A DNA stretch of 64,000 bases from Pseudoblastomonas marina (GTDB lineage Bacteria; Pseudomonadota; Alphaproteobacteria; Sphingomonadales; Sphingomonadaceae): the NCBI RefSeq assembly GCF_014641655.1, contig NZ_BMID01000001.1:1726427-1790426 (forward strand), given 5' to 3'. Position 1 is the stretch's first letter; each line of letters begins with the position of its first letter. Shown here piece by piece: positions 7,175 through 14,467 of the stretch. The notes beneath the pieces were generated by a model. That model ran no database searches. It was not told the DNA's origin and saw only the letters and a list, made by a program, of their open reading frames with translations. The position numbers and the translations under genes are program-made.

Positions 7175-7416
7175 GTTTCTGGACCGCCGCCGTCATCATC
7201 GCCGTGATCATCGCCGTGGTGCAACTCTACAAGGCCAAGCACGGCATCATCTCCGACCGGAGCGGGAACGAGCGCTACATCGAGAAACGCGATCCCGAGG
7301 CCGAGCGCGAAATCGCCGAGCTGCGCGAACGGATCAGGGTGCTCGAACGCATCGCCACCGACGACACCGAGGCCAAGCGCCTCGCCAACGAAATCGACGA
7401 ATTGCGCAAAGACTAG
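7171..7416 (+). CDS. PspB-like paralog 6
   Basis: 81 aa. Membrane helix at residues about 4-18 (WTAAVIIAVIIAVVQLY), a KAKHGIISDRSGNERY loop, then DPEAEREIAELRERIRVLER continuing IATDDTEAKRLANEIDELRK. The shared module is intact although the linker between ERIATD and EIDELR contains a different sequence. Start coupled to paralog 5 by ATGA; 12 bases separate its stop from the next start, which has its own GGGAG ribosome-binding site. Length equals classical PspB (about 75-80 aa). Confidence 0.74.
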   Translation: MSFWTAAVIIAVIIAVVQLYKAKHGIISDRSGNERYIEKRDPEAEREIAELRERIRVLERIATDDTEAKRLANEIDELRKD

Positions 7417-7428
7417 GGAGACGCGCAC

Positions 7429-7680
7429 ATGATGATGTCCGAAACATTGATGCTGGCAAGTGCCGTGTTGATCGGCCTCGTCATCCTTTCCGCCACCACG
7501 CTGCGCGGTTGGGAAAGCTGGATCGCGCTCAAGCGCCAGGAAATGGAACGGCGCGGCGGCAGCGCCTCGGCGCCCGAAATCGAGGGCGGCGCGCCTGAAG
7601 GCGCGGCGCGGATCGAGATCGCCGACCTCAAGGAACGCATCCGCCGGCTCGAGGCGATCGCCAGCGGCGTCGATTTGTGA
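7429..7680 (+). CDS. PspB-like paralog 7 (shortened module)
   Basis: 83 aa. N-terminal MMM gives three possible starts; the first is best placed relative to GGGAG. Membrane helix at about 8-24 (LASAVLIGLVILSATTL), then WESWIALKRQEMERRGG, a Gly/Ala/Glu linker and ARIEIADLKERIRRLEAIAS ending GVDL. The module is cut just after the LEAIA core, lacking the terminal QIE.LR part, so this is the most diverged copy. It overlaps the following gene by 4 bases (GTGA). Confidence 0.7.
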   Translation: MMMSETLMLASAVLIGLVILSATTLRGWESWIALKRQEMERRGGSASAPEIEGGAPEGAARIEIADLKERIRRLEAIASGVDL

Positions 7681-7853
7681 GCGGCAATTCCGGCACCGCC
7701 GCGCAGGCCGGGATCGGGCTCGGCAGCGCGATCGCGGTGGCGATCAGCTGGTCGCTGCACAAATCGATCCTGTGGGCGATCCTGCACGGCATCTTCGGCT
7801 GGTTCTACGTGATCTATTACGCGCTCACCCGCCCGGGCGGCATTTCGGGCTGA
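7677..7853 (+). CDS. Small membrane protein ending the psp array
   Basis: 58-codon ORF with GTG start inside the stop of the preceding gene (GTGA). The sequence begins MSGNSGTAAQAGIGLGSAIA and continues with a hydrophobic segment containing SWSLHKSILWAILHGIFGW then FYVIYYALTRPGG. One to two membrane spans are likely. The pattern of S-W-S..KSI.WAI.HG..GW.YVIYY is one I associate with small conserved membrane proteins of unknown function in several phyla, but I cannot name a family. Coupling to the operon and consistent codon usage support it as a gene. Confidence 0.65.
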   Translation: MSGNSGTAAQAGIGLGSAIAVAISWSLHKSILWAILHGIFGWFYVIYYALTRPGGISG

Positions 7854-7905
7854 GCGATCCCCGGCGGGCTTTCGCATCCCCGCCGCCCGCGCTAGAGGCG
7901 CCGCC

Positions 7906-8313
7906 ATGCGCAGCCTCGACGACATCCGCGAAGAATACGAATTCCTCGAAGGCGACGAACGCTATCGCCTGCTGATCGAACTCGGGCGCGATCTCGAGCC
8001 GATGCCCGATGCGCTCAAGACCGATGCCACGCTGGTGCGCGGCTGTTCGGCGCAGGTGTGGGTCTATCCCACTCAGGAGGGCAAGGCGCTCCACTTCCTA
8101 GCCGACAGCAACGCCGCGATCACCAAGGGGATCGTCGCACTTGTGCTGTCCGCCGTGCAGGACAAGCCGGCCGGGGAAGTCGCGGAAATGGACGTGACTG
8201 CGGCGCTCGAACCGTTCGACCTGAAGAACCAGCTCTCCTCGAACCGCACCCAGGGCGTCCCCAACATGATCGCCCTGGTGAAGGAACACGCCGCGCGGAT
8301 CGCCGGCGGATAA
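7906..8313 (+). CDS. sufE: SufE family cysteine desulfurase activator
   Basis: 135 aa. SufE accepts persulfide sulfur from SufS and passes it to the SufBCD scaffold in Fe-S cluster assembly. The acceptor cysteine is C47 in LVRGCSAQVWV, the family signature; the C-terminal half carries the conserved LKNQLSSNRTQGVPNMI. Length matches the family (about 138 aa). It begins 52 bases after the psp array on the same strand, so it may be read from the psp promoter as well as its own; no suf operon genes are adjacent. The ATG is preceded by GCGCCGCC without a clear Shine-Dalgarno. Confidence 0.93.
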   Translation: MRSLDDIREEYEFLEGDERYRLLIELGRDLEPMPDALKTDATLVRGCSAQVWVYPTQEGKALHFLADSNAAITKGIVALVLSAVQDKPAGEVAEMDVTAALEPFDLKNQLSSNRTQGVPNMIALVKEHAARIAGG

Positions 8314-8323
8314 TTGCACGCCG

Positions 8324-8674
8324 ATGCGAAGGCATATCTATCGCGCGCTGGGGTTCATCGCCGTCGGTCTCGGTGCGATCGGCGCGGTCCTCCCGATCAT
8401 GCCGACCGTGCCGTTCCTGCTGCTGGCGGTCTATTTCTTCGCACGGTCGAGCCCGCAGCTCGAACAGAAGATCCTCGACCATCCGCAATGGGGTCCGCAG
8501 GTGCGCGACTGGCGGGAGCGACGTGCGATCAGCCGTCGGGCGAAGACGATGGCGATCGGCGCGATGGCGACCGGCGCGGTCGTCACCTATCTCACGCTCG
8601 GCCATCCCTGGTACTGGATTTCGGTCGCGATTCTCGTGATTGCGGGCAGCTGGATCGCCACGCGCAACGAATAG
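8324..8674 (+). CDS. DUF454 (YbaN-like) inner-membrane protein
   Basis: 116 aa starting 10 bases after sufE. Pattern is that of YbaN/DUF454: an N-terminal RHIYRALGFIAVGLGAIGAV then LPIMPTVPFLLLAVYFFARS, a charged centre containing DHPQWGPQVRDWRE, and two C-terminal hydrophobic helices (about 68-110). The LPTxPFLLLAAF-type segment is the strongest family mark. Function is unknown across the family; it is an inner-membrane protein. It may be cotranscribed with sufE. It is convergent with crtZ (10 bases between stops). Confidence 0.85.
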   Translation: MRRHIYRALGFIAVGLGAIGAVLPIMPTVPFLLLAVYFFARSSPQLEQKILDHPQWGPQVRDWRERRAISRRAKTMAIGAMATGAVVTYLTLGHPWYWISVAILVIAGSWIATRNE

Positions 8675-8684
8675 TAGCGCTAGA

Positions 8685-9212
8685 TCAGGCCCCCGCGCTG
8701 TCCCTCACGACCGCGATCCCCGCCTCGCGCTGGGCCTTGAGTTCGGCCTTCAGCTTCGCCGGGTCGCGCGCGAAGACGAAGCCGAAGCTGACCCCGCCTT
8801 CCTTGCCCACCGTCGCATGGTGGAGCTTGTGCGCCTGCACCAGCCGCTTGGCATAGCCGCGCTTGGGTACCCATTTGAAATAGCGCTGGTGGACCAGCCC
8901 GTCATGCACCAGCGTGTAGATGATCCCGTATCCGAGCACGCCGAGCCCGATCCAGGTCGCCGGCCACCAGGCATCGGCCCCCATCACCATCGGGCTGCCG
9001 AGCGCGAACATCGAAATGCTCATCGCCGCGCCGACCAGTGCGTAGAGGTCGTTCTTTTCGAGTGTCTTGTCGTGCGGTTCGTGGTGGTCGCGGTGCCAGC
9101 CCCAGCCAAAGCCGTGCATGATGTATTTGTGGCTCGCCCACGCGACCCATTCCATCGCGAAGATGGTGGCAAGGACGATGGCGATTGCGATGGCGACCTG
9201 CATGGCAGGCAT
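8685..9212 (-). CDS. crtZ: Beta-carotene 3-hydroxylase (CrtZ type)
   Basis: 175-aa membrane diiron hydroxylase that adds hydroxyl groups to the beta-ionone rings, giving zeaxanthin-type carotenoids. All four histidine boxes are visible: HKYIMH (about 28-33), HRDHH (about 40-44), HDGLVH (about 103-108) and HKLHH (about 127-131). Hydrophobic segments lie at about 5-25 and 60-100. A second in-frame ATG (M4) is possible as start. No other carotenoid gene is within the window, so the crt genes are split on this chromosome. Yellow-orange xanthophylls fit a sphingomonad/erythrobacter host. Confidence 0.93.
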   Translation of the reverse strand: MPAMQVAIAIAIVLATIFAMEWVAWASHKYIMHGFGWGWHRDHHEPHDKTLEKNDLYALVGAAMSISMFALGSPMVMGADAWWPATWIGLGVLGYGIIYTLVHDGLVHQRYFKWVPKRGYAKRLVQAHKLHHATVGKEGGVSFGFVFARDPAKLKAELKAQREAGIAVVRDSAGA

Positions 9213-9224
9213 GAATATAGGCGC

Positions 9225-9632
9225 TCAGGCCTTCTTCGGAAAGAAGTAGCTCGCGATCTCTTCGCCGATCCGCGCCGGACGCAGCGTTTCGGAATCGATG
9301 CAGCACCAGCTCGACTTGACCTCGGCCAGCACCTCCTCGCCGCGCGCGATCACGGTGGTGTAGAAGGCGCGCGCGCCCTTGATACTGTCGAGCACCGTCC
9401 TGGCGATCACCTCGTCGTCGATAAAGGCAGGCTTGCGGTAGGTGATCTCATGCTTGAGCGCGACCCAGGCGCGACTCGCGAGCGCTTCTGCCGGGGCGAG
9501 CTTGCGCCAGTGCGCAAGCACCGCGTCCTGCACCCAGCCGAGATAGCGGGCATTGTTCACATGGCCCATGAAGTCGATGTCGTCGGGCACGATGTTGATC
9601 GGAAGGGTATGGTCGCGACGCGTCATTGACAT
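9225..9632 (-). CDS. Acyl-CoA thioesterase, 4-hydroxybenzoyl-CoA thioesterase-like hot-dog fold
   Basis: 135-aa single hot-dog-fold protein. The segment DDIDFMGHVNNARYLGWVQD is the family signature with the active-site Asp (here D20/D18 region) and GHVNN. Such enzymes hydrolyse acyl-CoA thioesters; the natural substrate cannot be told. The frame is open further upstream, but upstream residues are antisense to the next gene, so the start is put at ATG 9632 (MSMTRRD) or the ATG two codons later. The stop is 12 bases from the crtZ start and both read leftward, so they may be cotranscribed. Confidence 0.85.
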   Translation of the reverse strand: MSMTRRDHTLPINIVPDDIDFMGHVNNARYLGWVQDAVLAHWRKLAPAEALASRAWVALKHEITYRKPAFIDDEVIARTVLDSIKGARAFYTTVIARGEEVLAEVKSSWCCIDSETLRPARIGEEIASYFFPKKA

Positions 9633-9701
9633 CAATGTAAGCAACAACCGGTTGCGTTTCCATGACACCATGCGGATTTTGCGACGAAAGGAGGGAAACC
9701 G

Positions 9702-10208
9702 TTGCCCGAAGACAACGCACCTGGCCGCAAGCTCGGCTTCGAACCGGTGGTCGACCGCCGAACGCGCGTGCTGTTGCTCGGTAGCCTGCCGGGCGAATCC
9801 TCGCTCGCGGCGCAGCGTTACTACGCGCATCAGGCGAATCGTTTCTGGCACCTGGTCGGCAAGGCGATCGGCGAGGACCTCGCCACGCTCGATTACGAAG
9901 CGCGGCTCGCGCTGTTGCTCGCGCGCGGGATCGGCTTGTGGGATACGGTCGACAGCGCGCACCGCAGCGGGAGCCTCGACAGTGCGATTCGCGATGCCCG
10001 TCCGACCGACCTATCCGGCCTGGCCGCAACCCTTCCCGCCCTGCGGATGATCGGCTTCAACGGAGCGAAGTCGGCTGCGCTAGGCCGCAAGGCGATCGGG
10101 ACGACCGATATCGCGTTGGTCGACCTGCCGTCGAGCAGCCCCGCCTATGCCGCGATGCCACTAGCCGAAAAGGAAAAACGCTGGGCCGTGATCGCCGACC
10201 ATCTCTAG
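9702..10208 (+). CDS. Family-6 uracil-DNA glycosylase superfamily, hypoxanthine-DNA glycosylase
   Basis: 168 aa. The N-terminal motif LLLGSLPGESS (residues about 24-34) and the C-terminal LPSSSPAYA are those of DNA-deoxyinosine (hypoxanthine) glycosylases, UDG family 6, which excise deaminated adenine in base-excision repair. In that family the catalytic residue is an Asn in the central region (here RFWHLVG and downstream N/D residues) rather than the Asp of family 1. TTG is used as start; it is preceded by AAGGAGGGAAACCG, an excellent Shine-Dalgarno at 7 bases, so the start is secure. It diverges from the thioesterase gene. Confidence 0.88.
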   Translation: MPEDNAPGRKLGFEPVVDRRTRVLLLGSLPGESSLAAQRYYAHQANRFWHLVGKAIGEDLATLDYEARLALLLARGIGLWDTVDSAHRSGSLDSAIRDARPTDLSGLAATLPALRMIGFNGAKSAALGRKAIGTTDIALVDLPSSSPAYAAMPLAEKEKRWAVIADHL

Positions 10209-10246
10209 CCTTGCGAGGCCCGGCCTGCGCTTTCATAAGGCCGGGA

Positions 10247-10393
10247 ATGACGAGCAAACTCAAAGGACCGGCAGCCATTGGCGCCGCCATCGGATCCGCC
10301 GCCATCGCCGCGGCGCTGCTTTACACCAACAAGCGCAAGAGCAAGGCCAACAAGCCCAAGGCGCCGGACGTCGTCCCGCCCGAAACCGATTGA
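10247..10393 (+). CDS. Small hypothetical membrane protein
   Basis: 48 codons: MTSKLKGPAAIGAAIGSAAI continues AAALLYTNKRKSKANKPKAP and an acidic end. A hydrophobic Ala/Gly-rich helix (about 8-27) is followed by a strongly basic KRKSKANKPK stretch, the usual inside-positive signal for a single-span protein with its C-terminus in the cytoplasm. It lies 13 bases upstream of the oxidoreductase on the same strand. No family recognised; codon third positions are G/C-rich like the neighbours. Confidence 0.5.
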   Translation: MTSKLKGPAAIGAAIGSAAIAAALLYTNKRKSKANKPKAPDVVPPETD

Positions 10394-10406
10394 GGGAGAC
10401 GCGATC

Positions 10407-11405
10407 ATGAAAGCGCTGCGAACGCACGAAGTCGGCGGCCCCGACACGCTCACGCTCGACGAGGTCGAGACCCCCACGCCCGGCAAGGGCCAGGTGCTGG
10501 TCGAGGTGAAGGCCTGCGCGATCAATTACCCCGACACGCTGATGATCCGCGACCTCTACCAGTTCAAGCCCGAGCGCCCCTATGCGCCGGGCGGTGAGAT
10601 TTCGGGCGTGATCGCCGAGATCGGCGAAGGCGTGAGCGGGTGGAATGTCGGCGACCGTGTGATCGCGATGCTCGGCAATGGCGGGCTCGCCGAACAGGTC
10701 GCGGTCGAGGCCGCACGCCTGTTCGCGATTCCCGACGGAGTCGATTTTCCCACCGCCGCCTCGATCCTGATGACCTACGGCACCACGATCCACGGGCTGA
10801 AGGATCGCGGCGATATCGCCGAAGGGCAGACCGTGCTGGTGCTCGGTGCGGCGGGCGGCGTCGGCCTGTCGGCGGTCGAACTCGCCAAGGCCTATGGTGC
10901 GCGCGTCGTCGCCGCGGTTTCGAGCGAGGAAAAGGCCGAGGTCGCGCGCAAGGCCGGTGCCGACGAGGTCGTGATCTATCCCAAGGGCGACATCGACAAG
11001 GACGCCTCGAAAGAACTTGCTGGCCAATTCAAGGCTGCCGTCGGACCGCAAGGCGCGGACATCGTCTACGATATCGTCGGTGGCGCCTATTCGGAACCGG
11101 CGCTGCGATCGCTCGCGTGGGAGGGCCGGCACCTCGTGATCGGTTTCCCGGCGGGCATCCCCAAGATCCCGCTCAACCTTACCCTGCTGAAGAGCTGCGA
11201 CATTCGCGGCGTGTTCTGGGGCGCCTTCACCGCGCGCGAACCGGAAAAGAACCGACAGAACATCGCCGAATTGTTCGACCTGCTCGCGGCGGGCAAGATC
11301 AACCCGCTGGTATCCGAGACCTTCCCGCTCGAAAAGGGCGGCGAGGCGATCGCCAAACTCGAGAACCGCCAGGCGATCGGCAAGCTCGTCGTGACGATGG
11401 ATTGA
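10407..11405 (+). CDS. NADPH:quinone oxidoreductase family protein (zinc-free MDR)
   Basis: 332-aa medium-chain dehydrogenase/reductase. The catalytic domain contains ACAINYPDTLMIRDLYQ and the Rossmann domain has the VLGAAGGVGLSAVELAKAYGA nucleotide-binding fingerprint near residue 145. The structural/catalytic zinc cysteines of alcohol dehydrogenases are absent, placing it with quinone reductase/zeta-crystallin-like enzymes that reduce quinones or enals with NADPH. ATG is preceded by GAGGGAGACG. Substrate unknown. It may share transcription with the 48-aa gene upstream. Confidence 0.88.
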   Translation: MKALRTHEVGGPDTLTLDEVETPTPGKGQVLVEVKACAINYPDTLMIRDLYQFKPERPYAPGGEISGVIAEIGEGVSGWNVGDRVIAMLGNGGLAEQVAVEAARLFAIPDGVDFPTAASILMTYGTTIHGLKDRGDIAEGQTVLVLGAAGGVGLSAVELAKAYGARVVAAVSSEEKAEVARKAGADEVVIYPKGDIDKDASKELAGQFKAAVGPQGADIVYDIVGGAYSEPALRSLAWEGRHLVIGFPAGIPKIPLNLTLLKSCDIRGVFWGAFTAREPEKNRQNIAELFDLLAAGKINPLVSETFPLEKGGEAIAKLENRQAIGKLVVTMD

Positions 11406-11463
11406 CTTGCAGCCACCCGGCGCGCTGCTATGCGGCGGGCGACCCATTCGAGAGGAACAAGCG

Positions 11464-11787
11464 ATGACCGATTTCAAGGACCGCGAGCGCGGCGAGGAAA
11501 CCAAGTACGCGTTCGACCAGGAAACCCAGTTCAAGATCACCGCCCGCCGCAACCGGCTGCTGGGCCAGTGGGCAGCCGACCAGATGGGCCTGACCGAGGA
11601 AGAAACCGACGCCTACGCCAAGGCGGTGGTGCAGGCCGATTTCGAGGAAGTCGGCGACGAGGACGTGATCCGCAAGGTGCTGGGCGACCTCACCTCGGCC
11701 GAATGCGACATCGACGAGGCGACCGTTCGCGCCAAGCTTGACGAGTGCGAAGCCGAAGCGCGCCGCCAGTTCATCGAAAGCACCTGA
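11464..11787 (+). CDS. F1-ATPase inhibitor zeta subunit family (DUF1476)
   Basis: 107 aa. DUF1476 proteins of alphaproteobacteria are the zeta inhibitor of the F1Fo-ATP synthase, which blocks the hydrolytic turnover of F1. Features: N-terminal FKDRERGEETKYAFDQETQF (the inhibitory region begins with this acidic/basic segment), followed by four helices containing ARRNRLLGQWAADQMGLTEE and YAKAVVQADFEEVGDEDVIR. Length matches the family (104-107 aa). AGAGGAACAAGCG precedes the ATG. It begins a short run with bolA (4-base gap) and grx4, a common alphaproteobacterial order. Confidence 0.92.
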   Translation: MTDFKDRERGEETKYAFDQETQFKITARRNRLLGQWAADQMGLTEEETDAYAKAVVQADFEEVGDEDVIRKVLGDLTSAECDIDEATVRAKLDECEAEARRQFIEST

Positions 11788-11791
11788 TCCG

Positions 11792-12025
11792 ATGGCGATG
11801 CAAGCGGACGAGATCGAACGGCTGATCAAGGCCGCCCTGCCCGATGCCGAGGTGACCATTCGCGACCTCGCCGGCGACGGCGACCATTACGCCGCCGACG
11901 TCCGCTCGCCCGCGTTCGAGGGCAAGACCCGGGTCGCGCAACACAAGATAGTCTACGACGCGCTGGGTGGCCGGATGGGCGGCGAACTCCATGCCTTGCA
12001 ACTGACCACCGGGCTTCCCAACTGA
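11792..12025 (+). CDS. BolA family protein
   Basis: 77-aa BolA-like protein. The class II KH-like fold is visible: [20 protein letters not shown], then [20 protein letters not shown] with the conserved H-x-x-x-V-x-S element, [20 protein letters not shown] carrying the C-terminal His ligand. BolA-like proteins pair with CGFS monothiol glutaredoxins, coordinating a shared [2Fe-2S] cluster; the very next gene is such a glutaredoxin, making a functional pair likely. An alternative start is the ATG two codons in. Confidence 0.9.
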   Translation: MAMQADEIERLIKAALPDAEVTIRDLAGDGDHYAADVRSPAFEGKTRVAQHKIVYDALGGRMGGELHALQLTTGLPN

Positions 12026-12057
12026 AGCCTACACTCAGTTTGCCAAGGGACCGGGAC

Positions 12058-12387
12058 ATGTCGGACACCAACCAACGTATCGAAGACGTCGTCAAAAGCC
12101 ACGACGTCGTCCTCTTCATGAAGGGCACGCCGCTCTTTCCGCAATGCGGCTTTTCCAGCCGCGCCTGCGCGATCCTCGACCATTGCAAGGTCGAATTCGA
12201 GAGCGTCGACGTGCTCCAGGACATGGAAATCCGCCAAGGCATCAAGGCCTATTCGGATTGGCCGACCATTCCCCAGCTCTACGTCAAGGGCGAGTTCGTC
12301 GGCGGCAGCGACATCATGATGGAAATGTTCGAGGCCGGCGAATTGCAGCAGATGCTCGCCGACAAGGAAGTCGCCAAGGCCGAATAG
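12058..12387 (+). CDS. grxD: CGFS monothiol glutaredoxin (Grx4/GrxD)
   Basis: 109 aa. The active site is [12 protein letters not shown] with C30 followed by G-F-S, diagnostic of class II monothiol glutaredoxins that bind and transfer [2Fe-2S] clusters rather than reduce disulfides. Further glutathione-binding marks: K22 in FMKGTP, the [19 protein letters not shown] block. Length matches E. coli GrxD (115 aa). It follows bolA by 32 bases and ends just before a strong terminator, so it closes the zeta-bolA-grxD transcript. Confidence 0.95.
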   Translation: MSDTNQRIEDVVKSHDVVLFMKGTPLFPQCGFSSRACAILDHCKVEFESVDVLQDMEIRQGIKAYSDWPTIPQLYVKGEFVGGSDIMMEMFEAGELQQMLADKEVAKAE

Positions 12388-12407
12388 GCGCACCCGCGCA
12401 CCGGATA

Positions 12408-12438
12408 CAAAAAAGCCCGCCATTTCGGCGGGCTTTTT
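12408..12438 (+). terminator. Rho-independent terminator after grxD
   Basis: Stem GCCCGCC with GGCGGGC around the loop ATTTC, extended by an A-run before and TTTTT after. Located 20 bases after the grxD stop. The A/T flanks make it usable from either strand, but only the plus strand has an upstream gene here. Confidence 0.92.
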
Positions 12439-12453
12439 CGTTTGGGTGTCAGG

Positions 12454-12493
12454 GAGGCGGGACCGCGGAGACTTGGGGTTGCAGTCCCGCCTC
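12454..12493. repeat. Perfect 10-bp inverted repeat in the grxD-nudix intergenic region
   Basis: GAGGCGGGAC at 12454-12463 is exactly complemented by GTCCCGCCTC at 12484-12493 with a 20-base spacer. There is no T-tract and a true terminator already precedes it. The remaining 12494-12656 shows no ORF of note. Purpose unknown; could be a structured leader element or a decayed repeat. Confidence 0.5.
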
Positions 12494-12656
12494 GAATGAC
12501 TGCTTGGGTGACGACCTCCATACAAGACCCGTGCCAGTTGCGAGAAATCGTGGATTTGAGGGATTCCTGAACGCGTTAAGCTTGTTGCGTAACCAGCAGG
12601 TGTCAAAATCTCCGACAGGCTTGGCAGTGCCACGCGCATCGTCCACCTAACGTCGC

Positions 12657-13439
12657 ATGAGCGAAACCGACGTCCAGCCCTCGCGCCCGGCCGCGACCTG
12701 CGTGATCTTCCGCCGCGCCGATAGCGGTCCCGACGAAATCCTGATGCTGCGGCGCTCGAAGGAACTCGAATTCGCCGGCGGTATGGTGGTGTTTCCGGGC
12801 GGACGCGTCGACGAGGCCGATCTCGCGCTGGCCGAGACGCTCGGCGCGGCGGATCGCGAGGAGGCCGGCGCGCGCATAGCCGCGATCCGCGAGACCCTAG
12901 AGGAATCGGGTCTCGCCATCGGCCTTACCGAGCAGATCAGTGCCGATCGCGCGCAGGCAGCCCGCGCGATGCTCGACGAGATCGGCGCGCTCGAGCCGGT
13001 GCTCGCGCATTTCGGCCTCGCGCTCGATCTCGATGCGCTGGTGCCGTTCGCCCGCTGGCATCCGCGCCACGCGCATTTCCGCGTCTACGACACCCGCTTC
13101 TACCTTCACGACCTCGGCACCGGCGCGGTCGACGTCGCGGTCGACGAGACCGAGAACACCCGCCTGTTCTGGGCCAGCGCGAAGGAAGCACTCGCAATGA
13201 TCGCACGAGGTGAGATCGAGGCGATTTTCCCCACTCTGCGCAATCTCGAACGACTCGCCCTGTTCGACGGCTTCGGCGGCGCGCGCGATCAGGCCGAGGG
13301 CATCGAGATTCGCGAGATCCGCCCCGCGGTCGAGACCCGCGAGGACGGCAAATGGCTGACGATTCCCGACGACCAGGGTTATCCGGTGACCGAGCAATTG
13401 CTTTCCACCGCCGATCGCGGCGGCGGCAAGGGTAAGTAG
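12657..13439 (+). CDS. NUDIX hydrolase
   Basis: 260 aa. The Nudix box is split by an insertion as in CoA-type NUDIX proteins: GGMVVFPGGRVDEAD near residues 40-54 and AIRETLEESGLAIGL near 75-89, giving the R-E-x-x-E-E-x-G metal-binding core. The C-terminal part (about 110-230) contains HPRHAHFRVYDTRFYLHDL. Members hydrolyse nucleoside diphosphate derivatives linked to another moiety; the long form is often annotated as CoA pyrophosphatase-like, but substrate cannot be fixed. No clear Shine-Dalgarno precedes the ATG (CACCTAACGTCGC). Confidence 0.85.
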   Translation: MSETDVQPSRPAATCVIFRRADSGPDEILMLRRSKELEFAGGMVVFPGGRVDEADLALAETLGAADREEAGARIAAIRETLEESGLAIGLTEQISADRAQAARAMLDEIGALEPVLAHFGLALDLDALVPFARWHPRHAHFRVYDTRFYLHDLGTGAVDVAVDETENTRLFWASAKEALAMIARGEIEAIFPTLRNLERLALFDGFGGARDQAEGIEIREIRPAVETREDGKWLTIPDDQGYPVTEQLLSTADRGGGKGK

Positions 13440-13442
13440 CCG

Positions 13443-13458
13443 GGGCAAATAGTTGCCC
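13443..13458 (+). terminator. Small hairpin after the NUDIX gene
   Basis: GGGCAA-ATAG-TTGCCC begins 4 bases after the NUDIX stop. No T-tract follows, so termination is uncertain. A second short palindrome GGACC-GT-GGTCC lies near 13470. Confidence 0.4.
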
Positions 13459-13549
13459 GTCGAGTGCTGTGGGACCGTGGTCCGGCGTGTCTTGCTCTCG
13501 TCATGCTTGTGCGTAAGACCATGCGGACAAGGGGCAAACGGGACTAGAC

Positions 13550-14467
13550 ATGAGCATTCTGACGGTCGCTTCGGTCACCAAGACCTTCGCCGACGTGCGC
13601 GCGGTCGACGATCTGAGCTTCGCGGTCGAGCCGGGAGAGATCTACGGCTTCCTCGGCGGCAACGGCGCAGGCAAGACCACCACGCTACGGATGGTGCTCG
13701 ACATCATCCGCCCGACCAGCGGCGCAATCACCGTGCTCGGCGGATCGCCCGACCGCGACAACGCCGCGGGGATCGGTTTCCTGCCCGAGGAACGCGGGCT
13801 TTACGGAAATATGAGCGCGATCGACACGATCGTCTATTTCGGGCGGTTGAAGGGCATGGAAGCGGGCGCGGCGCGCAGCGCGGGGCTCGAACTGCTCGAT
13901 CGCTTCGGCCTCGCCGACCGTGCGAAATCGAACATCTCCGACATGTCGAAGGGGATGGCGCAGAAGGTCCAGCTCGCCGCCTCGCTGGTCAACCGCCCGC
14001 GCCTGCTGCTGCTCGACGAGCCGTTCTCCGGCCTCGACCCGGTCAACCAGGGCCTGCTCGAGGAAGAAATCCTGCGCGCCTCGCGGGATGGTGCCGCGGT
14101 GGTCTTCTCGACCCACGTGATGCAGCACGCCGAACGGTTGTGCGACCGGCTGCTGCTGCTGCGCAAGGGGCAGAAGCGCTTCGAAGGTACGCTCGACGAG
14201 GCGCGCGACCTGCTGCCCTCGCGGATCGATGCGGTGGCCAAGGATACGATCGAAAAGGTCCCCGGGCTCGCCAAGGCCAAGCGCGGCAAGGCGCTGGGCG
14301 ACGGGTGGCACGAATACACCCTAACCGTCCCGCCCGAGGGCGATGCCGGCGCGGTGCTAGAACACTGCACCGCCAACAGCGTGCCGCTGCGGCAATTCGC
14401 CGAACAGCGCGCGAGCCTGCACGAGGTATTCGTCCAGCTGGTCGGTGACGAGGGAGTCGAACGATGA
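13550..14467 (+). CDS. ABC transporter ATP-binding protein (NatA-like exporter)
   Basis: 305 aa. Walker A GGNGAGKTT (36-44), signature region SDMSKGMAQKVQLAAS (SKGM in place of the usual SGG, as in NatA-type ABC exporters), Walker B LLLLDEPFSGLD and H-loop STHVMQ. The 75 residues after the nucleotide-binding domain form the C-terminal extension found in this subfamily. It powers the permease encoded immediately downstream (4-base ATGA overlap at 14464-14467). The substrate is not known; NatAB-like pairs export Na+, drugs or lipids. Confidence 0.92.
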   Translation: MSILTVASVTKTFADVRAVDDLSFAVEPGEIYGFLGGNGAGKTTTLRMVLDIIRPTSGAITVLGGSPDRDNAAGIGFLPEERGLYGNMSAIDTIVYFGRLKGMEAGAARSAGLELLDRFGLADRAKSNISDMSKGMAQKVQLAASLVNRPRLLLLDEPFSGLDPVNQGLLEEEILRASRDGAAVVFSTHVMQHAERLCDRLLLLRKGQKRFEGTLDEARDLLPSRIDAVAKDTIEKVPGLAKAKRGKALGDGWHEYTLTVPPEGDAGAVLEHCTANSVPLRQFAEQRASLHEVFVQLVGDEGVER

